A stretch of DNA of 64,000 nt from Desulforudis sp. (lineage in GTDB: Bacteria; Bacillota; Desulfotomaculia; Desulfotomaculales; Desulforudaceae): the NCBI GenBank assembly GCA_003604975.1, contig QZIR01000062.1, positions 117,756-181,755 of the forward strand, read 5' to 3'. The position numbers and the translations under genes were made by a program. The notes beneath the pieces were generated by a model, which was not told the DNA's origin, made no database searches, and saw nothing but the letters and a program-made list of their open reading frames with translations. Shown one piece after another: positions 26,153 through 34,554 of the stretch. How positions within the stretch are numbered: the first letter of the stretch is position 1; every line of letters begins with the position of its first letter.

Positions 26153-28914
26153 GGATCCAAAAATTACGGGTCAAAAGGTACGGGGCTTTACGGGATTGGA
26201 GCCCGATCGATCTTCCCCCGGGGGTGTGCGTCGTCCACGGACCCAATGAGGCGGGGAAGTCCACCCTCTTTGACCTGCTCACCAGCCTCCTATACGGGTT
26301 TTCACCAGCTGCAGCGGACAAACACCCATACACGTCGTGGGAGGACGGCGCCTCACTGGACATCGAGGCGGAATTGGTGTTGCAGGACCACCAGACCGTG
26401 CAGGTCAACCGTCGTCTCCTCAGTACACCGCGGGGCAGTCTGGTACGTGGGGAGGCGGCGGAGGAAATCGCCAACCGGCCGCTGCCCTTTGTGCAGCACG
26501 TGGGTTGCGACCTGTACCAGGCACTCTATGCGCTTACCGCTTACGATTTCCAACACCTGAAAGAGAAACACCAGGCGGAGATTCAGAACCGGCTGCTCGG
26601 GGGCCTGACCACGACATGGATCCGGCCGGTGCCAAGCGTACTCCAGGAACTGGAACGGGACGCCAACCAGCTATGGCGCACGGACCGCCGCCGGTCACGC
26701 TATTCCGCTTTGTCTGAAGAACTGCGCCGGGTGCGCCAGGAGCGGCAGGAGGCACTGAAGAGGGAAACGGAGCTGCAGCAGCACCTGGCCCGCCTGAAAG
26801 AGCTTCAGGACGAGCACGATACCTTGCAGCGCGAGCGGGCCGGACTAAAAGCAAGGGTGCGGCGGGCGGAGACCCTGGTCCCTGTGGCCGCCGCCCTGAA
26901 GCAACTGGATGGGTGGCGGCGAGAAATCGCGGATGAAAAGCGCCTGGCGGCACTGCCGCTGGATATCCGGGGTGAACTGAAACGCCTGAAGGATGACTTA
27001 GTGGCCAAGGATGCAGAGTTGGCCGACATCCAGGAGAAGATACGGGCGGAGAATGAGGCGGTGGCCTCCTTCGGTGACAGGGAGCGCCTGGTGCTGAAGC
27101 ATACGGGCGAAATTCGGGAATGGGTGCGGCTAGCAGAAGTCCACGACCGGGAACGGAGGAAACAGGCCGATGACTGTGAAGAAATCCGGCGCCACCGTGA
27201 ACGGTTGGGTGAGCGGGCCGGGGAGGTTCTGGTCGAGCCCTGGTCGGACATCTGTGCCGGAGAGGTAAAGAGGGTGCCGTCGGCAGAACTGAAGGCGCGG
27301 ATCACGCAATGTACCGAGGCCCGGGAAGCCCACCGGCAGTGCCGGGAAGACCGCCTTCATAAGGAGCACAACGCGCCGGTGGCAGCCCGTCCGATCCCCG
27401 TTTGGTTCGGCCTGGGTTGTAGCGCCGTGGGCGTTTTGTTGGCTGCCCTTGGGTGGTTGGGGGACAGTGTAGTGCTCCTGGCGGCGGCAGTGACCTCGCT
27501 GGTGGTTGCGGCCGGCGCCTTGGCCTTGGGCTGGCTCTCGGGGCAGGCCTCAAGACAGCTCCGGGAGCAGTGCCAGAAAGAACTGCACCGGCTCCGGGAA
27601 CAGGATGAGCAGGCGGCCGGGGCTTTTGCACAGTCCCGGGACAAGGTGGCCGCTTTGCTGGCCGGGCTGCCGGTAGCTCCGGGGTTGTTGGAACAACCGG
27701 ATATGGGTCTGTATGAATCGGTGATCGCCCTGCGCAGTGAACTAATGGAGATTGAGCAGCTAGAAGCACGGCTGGCGGGGGGACTGGAGAAGTGGGGAGA
27801 GGAACGGAACGGGCTGGCGGCCCTGGCCGAGACACTGGGGGAACCGGTGGCTGAGTGGGCCGTGCCTGCGGTAGACCGGCTCTCGGAGAGGTTGACCCAC
27901 GCCGAAAACATGAAGACTGAACACGATCAGGCGATACATGAGCTGGCCCGTCTTAAGACGCAGCAGACGGAGGGTAAGGCACGATTGGAGACGCTCCGGG
28001 AAGAACAGGCCTGGCTCGAAGCGGAGGTCCTGTCCCTGGCCGGGATGACCGGAGACGCAGATCCGGCGGTTGACAGAAGCGTGGTGTTGGAAGAGGCGGT
28101 GGAGCGGGTAGTCGGTTTGAAGAAGACCCTGGACCTGCTCAAGCATCACGAGACAGAGTTGCAGCGACTGCACGTCGATCTGCCGGTACTGCAGGAGGAA
28201 ATCCGGGCATTGGAGCAGGATCCGGATCGTGCCTGGATTCTCGATGCTACAAAGGTGGAACTGGCCAAGGACCGGCTTGAGGGACTGGACGGACGTGTCC
28301 AGGAACTGGTGGAAGGAATCGCCAGACTGGAGAACGATATTCAGGCCCATATGCGGGGCTCATCCCCCGGGGAACTGGACGGCCAGATAGCGGCAATCGA
28401 AGAAGAGTTGCAGACTCTGGCCCGGGAGCGGGACCGGCTGGTGCTGATGCGCTTGATCCTTAAGCGGGCGGACCGCGAGTTTCGTGAACAACACCAACCC
28501 GACGTGCTGCGCCGGGCGGGTTCGTACCTGGAACGGATCACCGAAGGCCGGTACACCCGGCTGATGATGCTGGCCGTTGAAGGCGGGAGTGAGAGACTGG
28601 TGGTGCAGCGGGGTGACCGGACCGAACCGGTGACGGTAGGTCATCCGCTGAGCCGGGGTACCCTCGACCAGATATTCCTGGCGTTTCGGTTGGCCGTGAT
28701 TGACCATCTGGACAACGGTCACGAGACGCTGCCCCTCTTTCTTGATGAGGGACTGGTAAACTGGGACAACGCCCGTCTGGAAAACGGAGTGAGGCTGTTC
28801 GGGGAGATCGCCGCAGTCAGGCAGGTGTTCCTCTTCACGTGTCGGCAAGCACTGGCGGAGCTCGTCACCACCCGGCTTGGCGAACCAGTTGTCATGATAC
28901 CGGGAATGACGTGA
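26149..28914 (+). CDS. yhaN: Rad50/SbcC-like ATPase, YhaN-type, with internal membrane hairpin
   Basis: 921 residues. Walker A GPNEAGKST near 31-39; long coiled coils over about 180-400 and 480-740; the C-terminal ATPase half has LSRGTLDQIFLAFRLA (signature) and LPLFLDEGLVNWDN (Walker B). Around residues 414-464 are two adjacent hydrophobic segments (FGLGCSAVGVLLAALGWL and VVLLAAAVTSLVVAAGALAL), as in YhaN. The complex may therefore sit at the membrane. Partner of the upstream nuclease gene; likely double-strand break or hairpin processing. Confidence 0.9.
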   Translation: MRIQKLRVKRYGALRDWSPIDLPPGVCVVHGPNEAGKSTLFDLLTSLLYGFSPAAADKHPYTSWEDGASLDIEAELVLQDHQTVQVNRRLLSTPRGSLVRGEAAEEIANRPLPFVQHVGCDLYQALYALTAYDFQHLKEKHQAEIQNRLLGGLTTTWIRPVPSVLQELERDANQLWRTDRRRSRYSALSEELRRVRQERQEALKRETELQQHLARLKELQDEHDTLQRERAGLKARVRRAETLVPVAAALKQLDGWRREIADEKRLAALPLDIRGELKRLKDDLVAKDAELADIQEKIRAENEAVASFGDRERLVLKHTGEIREWVRLAEVHDRERRKQADDCEEIRRHRERLGERAGEVLVEPWSDICAGEVKRVPSAELKARITQCTEAREAHRQCREDRLHKEHNAPVAARPIPVWFGLGCSAVGVLLAALGWLGDSVVLLAAAVTSLVVAAGALALGWLSGQASRQLREQCQKELHRLREQDEQAAGAFAQSRDKVAALLAGLPVAPGLLEQPDMGLYESVIALRSELMEIEQLEARLAGGLEKWGEERNGLAALAETLGEPVAEWAVPAVDRLSERLTHAENMKTEHDQAIHELARLKTQQTEGKARLETLREEQAWLEAEVLSLAGMTGDADPAVDRSVVLEEAVERVVGLKKTLDLLKHHETELQRLHVDLPVLQEEIRALEQDPDRAWILDATKVELAKDRLEGLDGRVQELVEGIARLENDIQAHMRGSSPGELDGQIAAIEEELQTLARERDRLVLMRLILKRADREFREQHQPDVLRRAGSYLERITEGRYTRLMMLAVEGGSERLVVQRGDRTEPVTVGHPLSRGTLDQIFLAFRLAVIDHLDNGHETLPLFLDEGLVNWDNARLENGVRLFGEIAAVRQVFLFTCRQALAELVTTRLGEPVVMIPGMT

Positions 28915-28986
28915 TCCAACAAGCAATCACTTAAAACCGGCATAACCCCTAGCCGGACCTCATTAGCAACCCGTTACGGAGGATAA

Positions 28987-30519
28987 ATGATGCTTGCCAT
29001 CGTACATACCGTGGCCCTGTCGGGGCTGGACGGCCAGTTAGTTAGAGTGGAAGTGGATATGGGGACCGGGTTACCAGGTTGGGAAATCGTCGGTTTGGCG
29101 GGCGCTGCGGTCAAGGAGGCCAAGGACCGGGTACGGGCGGCAATTAAAAACTCCGGGTTCGATTTCCCGCCGCGTAAGATTACGGTGAACCTGGCTCCGG
29201 CGGACATCCGCAAGGAGGATCCCTGGTACGACCTGCCCATTGCCGTCGGCCTTCTGGCGGCCAGTGAGCAGATACCGGCCGAAGCCTGTGAACAGTGTGT
29301 GTTTATGGGCGAGCTGTCCTTGGACGGGTCTGTTCGGAGCGTGCGGGGGGTGCTTCCGGCCGTGGCTTCGATGGCTGCCGGGGGGTACCCCCGGATTATG
29401 GTACCGGAGAATAACGCGGGCGAAGCGGCACTGGTCGAAAACGCCCGGGTGTGCGCGGTCAGTGATCTGGGGCAGGTGGTCCGGATCCTGCGCAGTGAGG
29501 AGGAATGCCAGCCGTACCAGGTCGATATCCGGGATGTCTTCAAAACTGGTATAATGCCAGAAGAGGATTTCGCCGACGTGCGGGGCCACTATGCCGCAAA
29601 AAGGGCGCTGACCGTGGCTGCCGCCGGCGGGCACAACCTGCTTATGCTTGGGCCCCCTGGCTCGGGCAAGACGATGCTCGCCCGGCGTCTCCCAGGGATT
29701 CTGCCGGAGCTAAGTCTGGATGAAGCCCTGGAAACGACGATGCTGCACAGCCTGGCGGGCCTACTCGATCAGCAGACCTTTTTGTTGACCGGACGTCCGT
29801 TTCGGTCTCCGCACCATACGGCCTCGACGATTTCCCTGACGGGAGGGGGCCGGGTACCGCGGCCCGGCGAGATCAGCCTGGCGCATAACGGGATCCTGTT
29901 TCTGGACGAGGCGCCGGAGTTCCGGCGGGACGCCCTGGAAGCCCTGCGCCAGCCGCTGGAAGACGGCATGATTACCGTGTCGCGGGTTTCGGCCAACGTG
30001 ACCTACCCGGCGCGGCTCCAGTTAGTGCTGAGCCTTAACCCGTGCCCCTGCGGCAATTACGGGGATCCGGAGAAGGAGTGCGGTTGTACACCGAGCCAGA
30101 TCCAGCGTTATGCGGGACGCATCTCGGGCCCGCTGCTGGACCGGATCGATATTCAGATCGAGGTTCCCAGGGTGAAGTTTCAGGACCTAGAAGGGGAAGA
30201 GTACGGGGAAAACTCAGCCACCATCCGGGAGCGGGTCCGGGCGGCAAGGCGGATCCAGCAGGAACGGTTTGCCAAAGCTACGTTTCACTGCAACGCCCAG
30301 ATGGGATCCCGGGAGGTTCGCCTGTGGTGTCGGCTGACTCCACCGGCGAAGCGGCTGTTACGCGAGGCCTTTGAAAGGCTGAAACTTAGTGCCCGTGCCC
30401 ACGACCGGGTGCTGAAGGTGGCGCGGTCGGTTGCGGACCTGGAGTCGTCAGAGATTATTGAAGCGACGCATATCGCTGAGGCGATCCAGTACCGGATGCT
30501 GGATCGGGTAAACAGGTAA
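28987..30519 (+). CDS. comM: ComM/YifB family Mg-chelatase-like AAA ATPase
   Basis: 510 residues. ATG after CGGAGGATAA. N-terminal Lon-like domain without protease residues (DIRKEDPWYDLPIAVGLLAA), Walker A GPPGSGKT near 222, ILFLDEAPEF Walker B, and the Mg-chelatase C-terminal region with the Cys cluster NPCPCGNYG...CGC. In competent bacteria ComM is a branch-migration helicase for natural transformation; here competence is only inferred. Confidence 0.93.
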   Translation: MMLAIVHTVALSGLDGQLVRVEVDMGTGLPGWEIVGLAGAAVKEAKDRVRAAIKNSGFDFPPRKITVNLAPADIRKEDPWYDLPIAVGLLAASEQIPAEACEQCVFMGELSLDGSVRSVRGVLPAVASMAAGGYPRIMVPENNAGEAALVENARVCAVSDLGQVVRILRSEEECQPYQVDIRDVFKTGIMPEEDFADVRGHYAAKRALTVAAAGGHNLLMLGPPGSGKTMLARRLPGILPELSLDEALETTMLHSLAGLLDQQTFLLTGRPFRSPHHTASTISLTGGGRVPRPGEISLAHNGILFLDEAPEFRRDALEALRQPLEDGMITVSRVSANVTYPARLQLVLSLNPCPCGNYGDPEKECGCTPSQIQRYAGRISGPLLDRIDIQIEVPRVKFQDLEGEEYGENSATIRERVRAARRIQQERFAKATFHCNAQMGSREVRLWCRLTPPAKRLLREAFERLKLSARAHDRVLKVARSVADLESSEIIEATHIAEAIQYRMLDRVNR

Positions 30520-30542
30520 GCCTTATTTTTGGGAGGGTATAA

Positions 30543-31211
30543 GTGCGGAAGATCAAAGCGGTCATCTTTGACCTGGATGGAACGCTGACTCCGGTGCATA
30601 GCGTGTGGCAATACATCCATGAGCGTCTGGGAACTTGGGAGAATCAGGGGCTGAAATCCCTGCAGGCTTTCCTGGCTGGCGAGATTACCTATCAGCAGTT
30701 TGCCGCCCGGGATGTCTGGGCCTGGCGGGGGGTCGCCCGTTCTACTTTAGAGAGTATCGTGTCCGAGATTTCACTAAGGCCGGGAGCCCGGCAGACCGCC
30801 AACGAGTTAAAAGGAGCGGGCCTCCGGATGGCGATCCTGTCTTCAGGCCTGGATCTGTTGGCGAATCCGGTGGCTGAGAGGCTTAGTATGGATCTTTGCC
30901 TGGCGAATGGTTTGGGCTTTACAGATGACGTCTTAGACGGTAGCGTCCAGATCAGGGTACCCTGGCACGGAAAGCCCGACCAACTGCCGCTGATCTGCCG
31001 TACACTGGATGTTGAACCGGGGGAAATAGCGGTGGTGGGTGATGGCGTCGGAGACGCCCCGTTGTTTCCGATGGTCGGACTGGGTGTTGCGTTCAATGCC
31101 ACGCCAGACGTTGAAGCCTTGGCGGATGTATCCATAAGAAACGCTGACATTCGAACCCTGATTCCGTTTTTGTTGGGGGCAGAGTATAATCGGGAGGAAA
31201 AGGTGGGGTAG
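30543..31211 (+). CDS. HAD-family phosphatase (phosphoserine phosphatase-like)
   Basis: 222 residues, GTG start after GGGAGGG. HAD motif I VIFDLDGTLTP, motif II ILSSG, a Lys in the GKPDQ segment (motif III) and motif IV VVGDGVGDAPLF. The helical cap (about 15-80) is of the SerB/PSP type. Substrate unknown. Possibly co-transcribed with comM (23-base gap). Confidence 0.85.
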   Translation: MRKIKAVIFDLDGTLTPVHSVWQYIHERLGTWENQGLKSLQAFLAGEITYQQFAARDVWAWRGVARSTLESIVSEISLRPGARQTANELKGAGLRMAILSSGLDLLANPVAERLSMDLCLANGLGFTDDVLDGSVQIRVPWHGKPDQLPLICRTLDVEPGEIAVVGDGVGDAPLFPMVGLGVAFNATPDVEALADVSIRNADIRTLIPFLLGAEYNREEKVG

Positions 31212-31215
31212 GGTT

Positions 31216-31374
31216 TTGAAGGCTAGACGGGCTTACGAAGAAGACAATCCGTGCCAAAAGGCGGATTCAAAGCGAGACCCGGAAAAGGGGCACAGCGAAC
31301 CAGAGGATGTACACGAAAGATTCCTGCGGGAGTTGAAGAGAAAAGGGATCAAGAGAGTCGTCTTACGATTCTGA
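31216..31374 (+). CDS. Small hypothetical protein, 52 residues
   Basis: A short frame starting TTG five bases after the HAD gene, with a weak GGGGTAGGG in front. Very charged: KARRAYEEDNPC at the start and FLRELKRKGIKRVVLRF at the end, compatible with a helix plus a strand. No family recognised. Its composition looks coding and it follows the HAD gene closely, but there is no independent evidence. Confidence 0.35.
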   Translation: MKARRAYEEDNPCQKADSKRDPEKGHSEPEDVHERFLRELKRKGIKRVVLRF

Positions 31375-31434
31375 GGTCTGGGCTGGTAACGGGCCGTGAG
31401 CCCGACCGGTTCCAAGGATGGGTGGGGGCTTCGA

Positions 31435-31731
31435 TCACCGACGTCGGGGGGAGCGTATTTCAATCCGTTTCAGCAGGTCTCCCTGGTGCATACCCCCCTC
31501 ACGGCGGCGCAGCTTGGTCCGTCCCTTGCGGGCTGATTCCAGGATCTCCTGTGATCCGACCAGCTTTCGCCCATGCGGTACCCAGACAATAACCCTGCCG
31601 TGCGTCAAATCCAGGTAGAGCCGCTCTTCGTCGGTCAACTGTTCAACGGGAAGGTAGGTGCCGTCCGGCAAAAGGACAAACTCCTGGTTGTCGAATAGGG
31701 TCCAGCTTTCCTGCAGTTTGTTCTTCCCCAA
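31435..31731 (-). CDS. Hypothetical protein, 98 residues
   Basis: TTG start preceded by GGAGGTAAAGAGG. Contains FVLLPDGTYLPVEQLTDEER and HGRVIVWVPHGRKLVG (beta-rich), then a basic C-terminal tail (RKGRTKLRRREGG ... RSPRRR) that could bind nucleic acid. No family recognised. Lies 12 bases after a 218-residue gene on the same strand; the pair is probably an operon. Confidence 0.65.
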   Translation of the reverse strand: MGKNKLQESWTLFDNQEFVLLPDGTYLPVEQLTDEERLYLDLTHGRVIVWVPHGRKLVGSQEILESARKGRTKLRRREGGMHQGDLLKRIEIRSPRRR

Positions 31732-31743
31732 CCTCTTTACCTC

Positions 31744-32400
31744 CTAGAGGGCATAGTAACGGATGACCCGTTCCATCTTTTCCCGCTTCACCAGGCCCAT
31801 CTTATGTAACCCTTTAAGTTTGTTCTGCACCACGGCCTGCGCATCTGATGAGGCGTTGTACAGCTGTTCCCGGGATACTCCGGGTTGTTCCCGAACCAGA
31901 TCCAGTAGGGTCTGCTTATCACTTACTCCCAGCGTAACCAGTCCGATGGCATTGTCGCTAAGTACCGAACAGTTCGCCGGGAGTCCATCACTATCCAACT
32001 GCTTGTAGCCAAGCAACGATTTGTGCTGGCGAACCAGATTCTTGTGCTTGATTTTGGCCCGGTCCAGGCGTTCTGGTTCCGGTTGGTGATCCGGGGGCAG
32101 CTTGCCATAGCACGCGTTCCAGAGGTGGGCAAGCGAAAGCAGCCTCTGCGCCCAGACTTGCCCCTGGTGTGTTTGGCCGACAAGAAAGGCCTTTTCGGCG
32201 GTAGTCTCACAAAGCCGGAACATCCGTATAAATATCTTGGGATCGGGCAACTCTTCTTCCAGTTGCCTCAGGGTGCGTGACAACTGGTCGTCGTTTATGG
32301 TGACTTTACTTGATGACGGGCGAGGCATGGGGGGTGCAGTGTTGACCGGTTTGTCTTCTGGCTTTTCAGGCCGGATTAGCGCCTTCAGCCTCTGCAGCAA
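31744..32400 (-). CDS. Hypothetical protein with C-terminal winged-helix-like region, 218 residues
   Basis: TTG start with AAAAAGGGGCG upstream. The N-terminal 35 residues are Pro-rich and basic; a helical middle follows (DPKIFIRMFRLCETTAEKAFLVGQ). The C-terminal 60 residues (TLLDLVREQPGVSREQLYNASSD, NKLKGLHKMGLVKREKMERV) look like a MarR-type winged helix. Perhaps a DNA-binding regulator. First gene of a two-gene leftward unit; family not recognised. Confidence 0.65.
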   Translation of the reverse strand: MLQRLKALIRPEKPEDKPVNTAPPMPRPSSSKVTINDDQLSRTLRQLEEELPDPKIFIRMFRLCETTAEKAFLVGQTHQGQVWAQRLLSLAHLWNACYGKLPPDHQPEPERLDRAKIKHKNLVRQHKSLLGYKQLDSDGLPANCSVLSDNAIGLVTLGVSDKQTLLDLVREQPGVSREQLYNASSDAQAVVQNKLKGLHKMGLVKREKMERVIRYYAL

Positions 32401-32892
32401 GCGATTCGCCCCTTTTTCGGAAGTGGTTCTGTAAACCTATTCCCGGTGTAGGGCGGAATTCCTGCGCCGGGTTGCCTGTTCCGGGGCAAATCTTGGTTTC
32501 GGTGCGGACAAAATGTAAGAGGAGGTTTTAGGACGATGCATTCTAGAGATTGCGGTCAACAGCGTGCGGGAAGAATTAATCGACGGCTCGTGCCACCGCA
32601 GACTGGTCGTGAAACCCATTTTCGACTAACCCAGCACTCAACCATTGTACGCGGATGTCCCCATTCTAAATGGTTTATGTATCCTTGGTTATGTGCAGCC
32701 TTCCTTGTCTATGGTTGAGTGCTGGGTCACCTCCCACATCACACCTCTCAATAAGGCCAGGCGGTCAAGCCGCCCTCGAGAAAACGGACCTTGTTAGGTG
32801 GTTACAGGTATCTCGATGGTTTGTATAGCGCTGTAACGGATGGGGAAGTTAAGGGAAAAGCACCCGGTGGGTGCGGGAGGAGGCGGTCGTCT
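32401..32892. other. Accessory intergenic region without a firm gene
   Basis: Holds a 99-bp inverted-repeat element (32629-32727, listed separately) and a possible coding scrap. The frame ending at 32627 reads ILEIAVNSVREELIDG ... VVKPIFD before its stop but lacks a start codon after the previous stop. A 60-codon frame at 32536 has a good GAGGAGG site but runs through the inverted repeat and looks non-coding. Confidence 0.4.
32629..32727. repeat. Perfect 17-bp inverted repeat enclosing 65 bases
   Basis: Arms ACCCAGCACTCAACCAT (32629-32645) and ATGGTTGAGTGCTGGGT (32711-32727) are exact reverse complements. The interior holds a smaller CCAT...ATGG palindrome. The layout fits a MITE-like miniature element, the ends of a vanished insertion sequence, or a long hairpin RNA. 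No transposase remnant recognised. Confidence 0.75.
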
Positions 32893-33144
32893 TTGCGTTT
32901 CCGGCTGGACTTCAAGCGGAATATCGGGTTACGCGATCAGGCGATCCGGGTGCCGGCCGGACTGATCCTGTTGGCGGTGGCTGTGGAATTTGGCGGCACC
33001 CTGCATCCGGTCTGGTTAACCCTGATCATCCTGCTGGGGTTCTTTCAACTGGGTACGGCCGTAACCCGGTACTGCATCGTGTTCGACCTGTTCGGGTGGT
33101 CGAGCTATTCCGACGGAGACCGGGCTAAAACCGGCGCCTCTTGA
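32893..33144 (+). CDS. DUF2892-like small membrane protein
   Basis: 83 residues from a TTG at 32893, which has GGGAGGAGG nine bases upstream; a longer frame from 32791 adds residues without homology. FKRNIGLRDQAIRVPAGLILL and GFFQLGTAVTRYCIVFDLFG match the two-helix YgaP-type/DUF2892 family (NxGxxDrxiR motif, CPxY-like end replaced by TRYC). Function unknown. Confidence 0.6.
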   Translation: MRFRLDFKRNIGLRDQAIRVPAGLILLAVAVEFGGTLHPVWLTLIILLGFFQLGTAVTRYCIVFDLFGWSSYSDGDRAKTGAS

Positions 33145-33275
33145 GTAACAGCGAATTGGAAACCACCAAGACCGAACTTAAGGCCATGGGACACCGGCGG
33201 CTTATGAGCGACCGCTACCGCCTCCGAGGGTCAAGGATCACAGTACCCGCCTTGGTTCAGCATAACGCGGTTTAA
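33141..33275 (+). CDS. Possible small protein, 44 residues, coupled to the DUF2892 gene
   Basis: A TTG start overlaps the stop of the preceding gene (TTGA). The product begins SNSELETTKTELKAMGHRR and ends RITVPALVQHNAV; basic. It stops 6 bases before a stem-loop. No family recognised; could equally be chance. Confidence 0.3.
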   Translation: MSNSELETTKTELKAMGHRRLMSDRYRLRGSRITVPALVQHNAV

Positions 33276-33280
33276 GAAAC

Positions 33281-33304
33281 AGGACGGTCGTAAATGGCCG
33301 TCCT
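33281..33304. terminator. Stem-loop between convergent units
   Basis: AGGACGG pairs with CCGTCCT around a 10-base loop. No clear T run on either strand. Confidence 0.45.
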
Positions 33305-33329
33305 GCTGCACTGAGTATATCTGACTCGA

Positions 33330-33590
33330 TCACGATGTTACCCTTAGTGGAGGTTCGTTGCTCATCCGTACGACCAGGTTAGCCATCATCCGCTTTTCCT
33401 CATCGGTACTGATCTTCCACATCTGACGCATCAGCGACTCCTCGGGAGAATCCGGACGGACAAACTTCGCCATGACGTCACCCAGGTGGACGATGCCTTC
33501 AGAAATCTGCTGCTCGGTCAGCCCGGCCCGTCGTCCCTCCTGGATTTTGTGTGCCAGTTCCTTGGGGAAGTTCTCTAAGTTTGCCTCCAT
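33330..33590 (-). CDS. DUF3243 (YmfJ-like) family protein
   Basis: 86 residues. ATG preceded by AAGGAGGGATTG. Segments LTEQQISEGIVHLGDVMAKFVRPDSPEESLMRQMW and STDEEKRMMANLVVRM match the all-helical DUF3243 pattern. In Bacillus the homologue ymfJ lies between spoIIIE and recA; here it is displaced by more than 10 kb. Function unknown. Confidence 0.75.
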   Translation of the reverse strand: MEANLENFPKELAHKIQEGRRAGLTEQQISEGIVHLGDVMAKFVRPDSPEESLMRQMWKISTDEEKRMMANLVVRMSNEPPLRVTS

Positions 33591-33693
33591 TGTTACAATC
33601 CCTCCTTCATTGCTCTACGGTTATAAGATGTATCCCCGGGGTGTTGTCGATTCTGGAATATGCTGGTGTCCCGACAGTTCAACTGTGTTTTCA

Positions 33694-33917
33694 TCAGGAT
33701 TGCAGCACCCGTTGTACCTCTGACAGTTCGGTCACGGGTTTGCGGCAGGCGAAGTTCTCGCAGATGTAAAAGGTTGTTCGCCGATACTCAGAAAGACTGG
33801 TTTGTTTTCCCGGTGTGCTTTCTAAAACGCTTCGTCGCCCCAGGGGTACCAGTCTACGGGGTTGTGCGCGTGTTGGAGCAGGTAGGGGCTCTTTTCCTGA
33901 GCAAGCCTGTTAGCCAT
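33694..33917 (-). pseudogene. yyaL: Remnant of a YyaL/DUF255 thioredoxin-domain gene with a large internal deletion
   Basis: From the ATG at 33917 (GGAGGTAT upstream) the frame reads [20 protein letters not shown] and then WYPWGDEAF, the invariant N terminus of YyaL proteins. A TAG follows (33822-33824), after which KPVFLSIG continues in frame. The conserved CHWCH motif and about 600 residues are missing. In another frame the next bases encode TFYICENFACRKPVTE...VLQS and a stop, matching the family's C-terminal end. So both ends of the gene survive around a deletion, with a nonsense mutation and a frame change. Not functional. Confidence 0.85.
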
Positions 33918-34091
33918 AGGTTGGATACCTCCGGTGTCTGATTAATGCTTTAGTATCTCAAAAAATCTGGCCGGTAACTACATACGACGCAAACCGTGTA
34001 TTCCTTAGGATAATGTTACATCTGGTGTCTCCGAATAAAATGTCAGGGTTGGGAGAAAATGACCTCCAAGTCGGGGCAGGAGGTGGATTAT

Positions 34092-34364
34092 ATGGCGGAA
34101 AGCATACACGTGTTCGGAATCCTGGTGGAGCAGCGCGCCGTGCACGGCCCGGATGTTCAGGAAGTCCTAACCCGCTACGGTTCAAGTATCCTCAGCCGGA
34201 ACGGGATTCCCGATCCAAGTAAGTCACGGGGGGTAATCACGGTCACGGTGCAGGCGGAGCCCGACCACGCCGCGAAGTTTAGGGATGACCTGAGACGGGT
34301 GGACGGGGTGCACGCCGATTTTGTTAACCTTGGCGAGGCATTCCCAAATACCGGGTCGTGCTAG
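34092..34364 (+). CDS. TM1266-type iron-only hydrogenase system regulator (putative)
   Basis: 90 residues. The ATG at 34092 has GGAGG seven bases before; the ATG at 34059 gives a non-homologous extension. Ferredoxin-like/ACT fold: IHVFGILVEQRAVHGPDVQEVLTRYGSSILSRNGIP followed by GVITVTVQAEPDH, the pattern of small TM1266/HymB-associated putative regulators related to the NikR C-terminal domain. No DNA-binding domain. No hydrogenase genes in the window. Confidence 0.7.
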   Translation: MAESIHVFGILVEQRAVHGPDVQEVLTRYGSSILSRNGIPDPSKSRGVITVTVQAEPDHAAKFRDDLRRVDGVHADFVNLGEAFPNTGSC

Positions 34365-34370
34365 ACCCGG
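34351..34370 (+). terminator. Terminator overlapping the stop codon of the TM1266-like gene
   Basis: CCGGGTC pairs with GACCCGG around GTGCTA; the stop codon TAG lies at the loop/stem junction. Followed by GTTTCGTGTTT. Confidence 0.65.
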
Positions 34371-34431
34371 GTTTCGTGTTTATAGCAAGCAGGATATACG
34401 CGAGCTTTATTGAATAATACAGTAATTCGTC

Positions 34432-34481
34432 ACCCTGTGTAGGCAGGGTTTAAGGGCGCAGGCGGTTGCGCCCGATTTTTC
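34432..34481 (+). terminator. Tandem hairpins ending in a strong terminator upstream of the femX-type gene
   Basis: ACCCTG/CAGGGT (34432-34449) is followed by GGGCGCA/TGCGCCC (34454-34473) and GATTTTTCT. It lies 80 bases before the next gene and beyond the previous terminator, so it ends some transcript of its own or acts as a leader attenuator. Confidence 0.6.
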
Positions 34482-34554
34482 TGTACCCGTCAGCACAATT
34501 TGACCGAAAGTGTTATTATTGAGTTGTTTGTCAGTTAGTTGGGGAGGGAAAACC

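Noticed and set aside
32536..32718. 60-codon frame with a good ribosome site
   Set aside because: It passes through both the left arm and the interior of the inverted repeat; composition (Trp, Cys, Arg, His rich) looks non-coding. Kept only as a remark.
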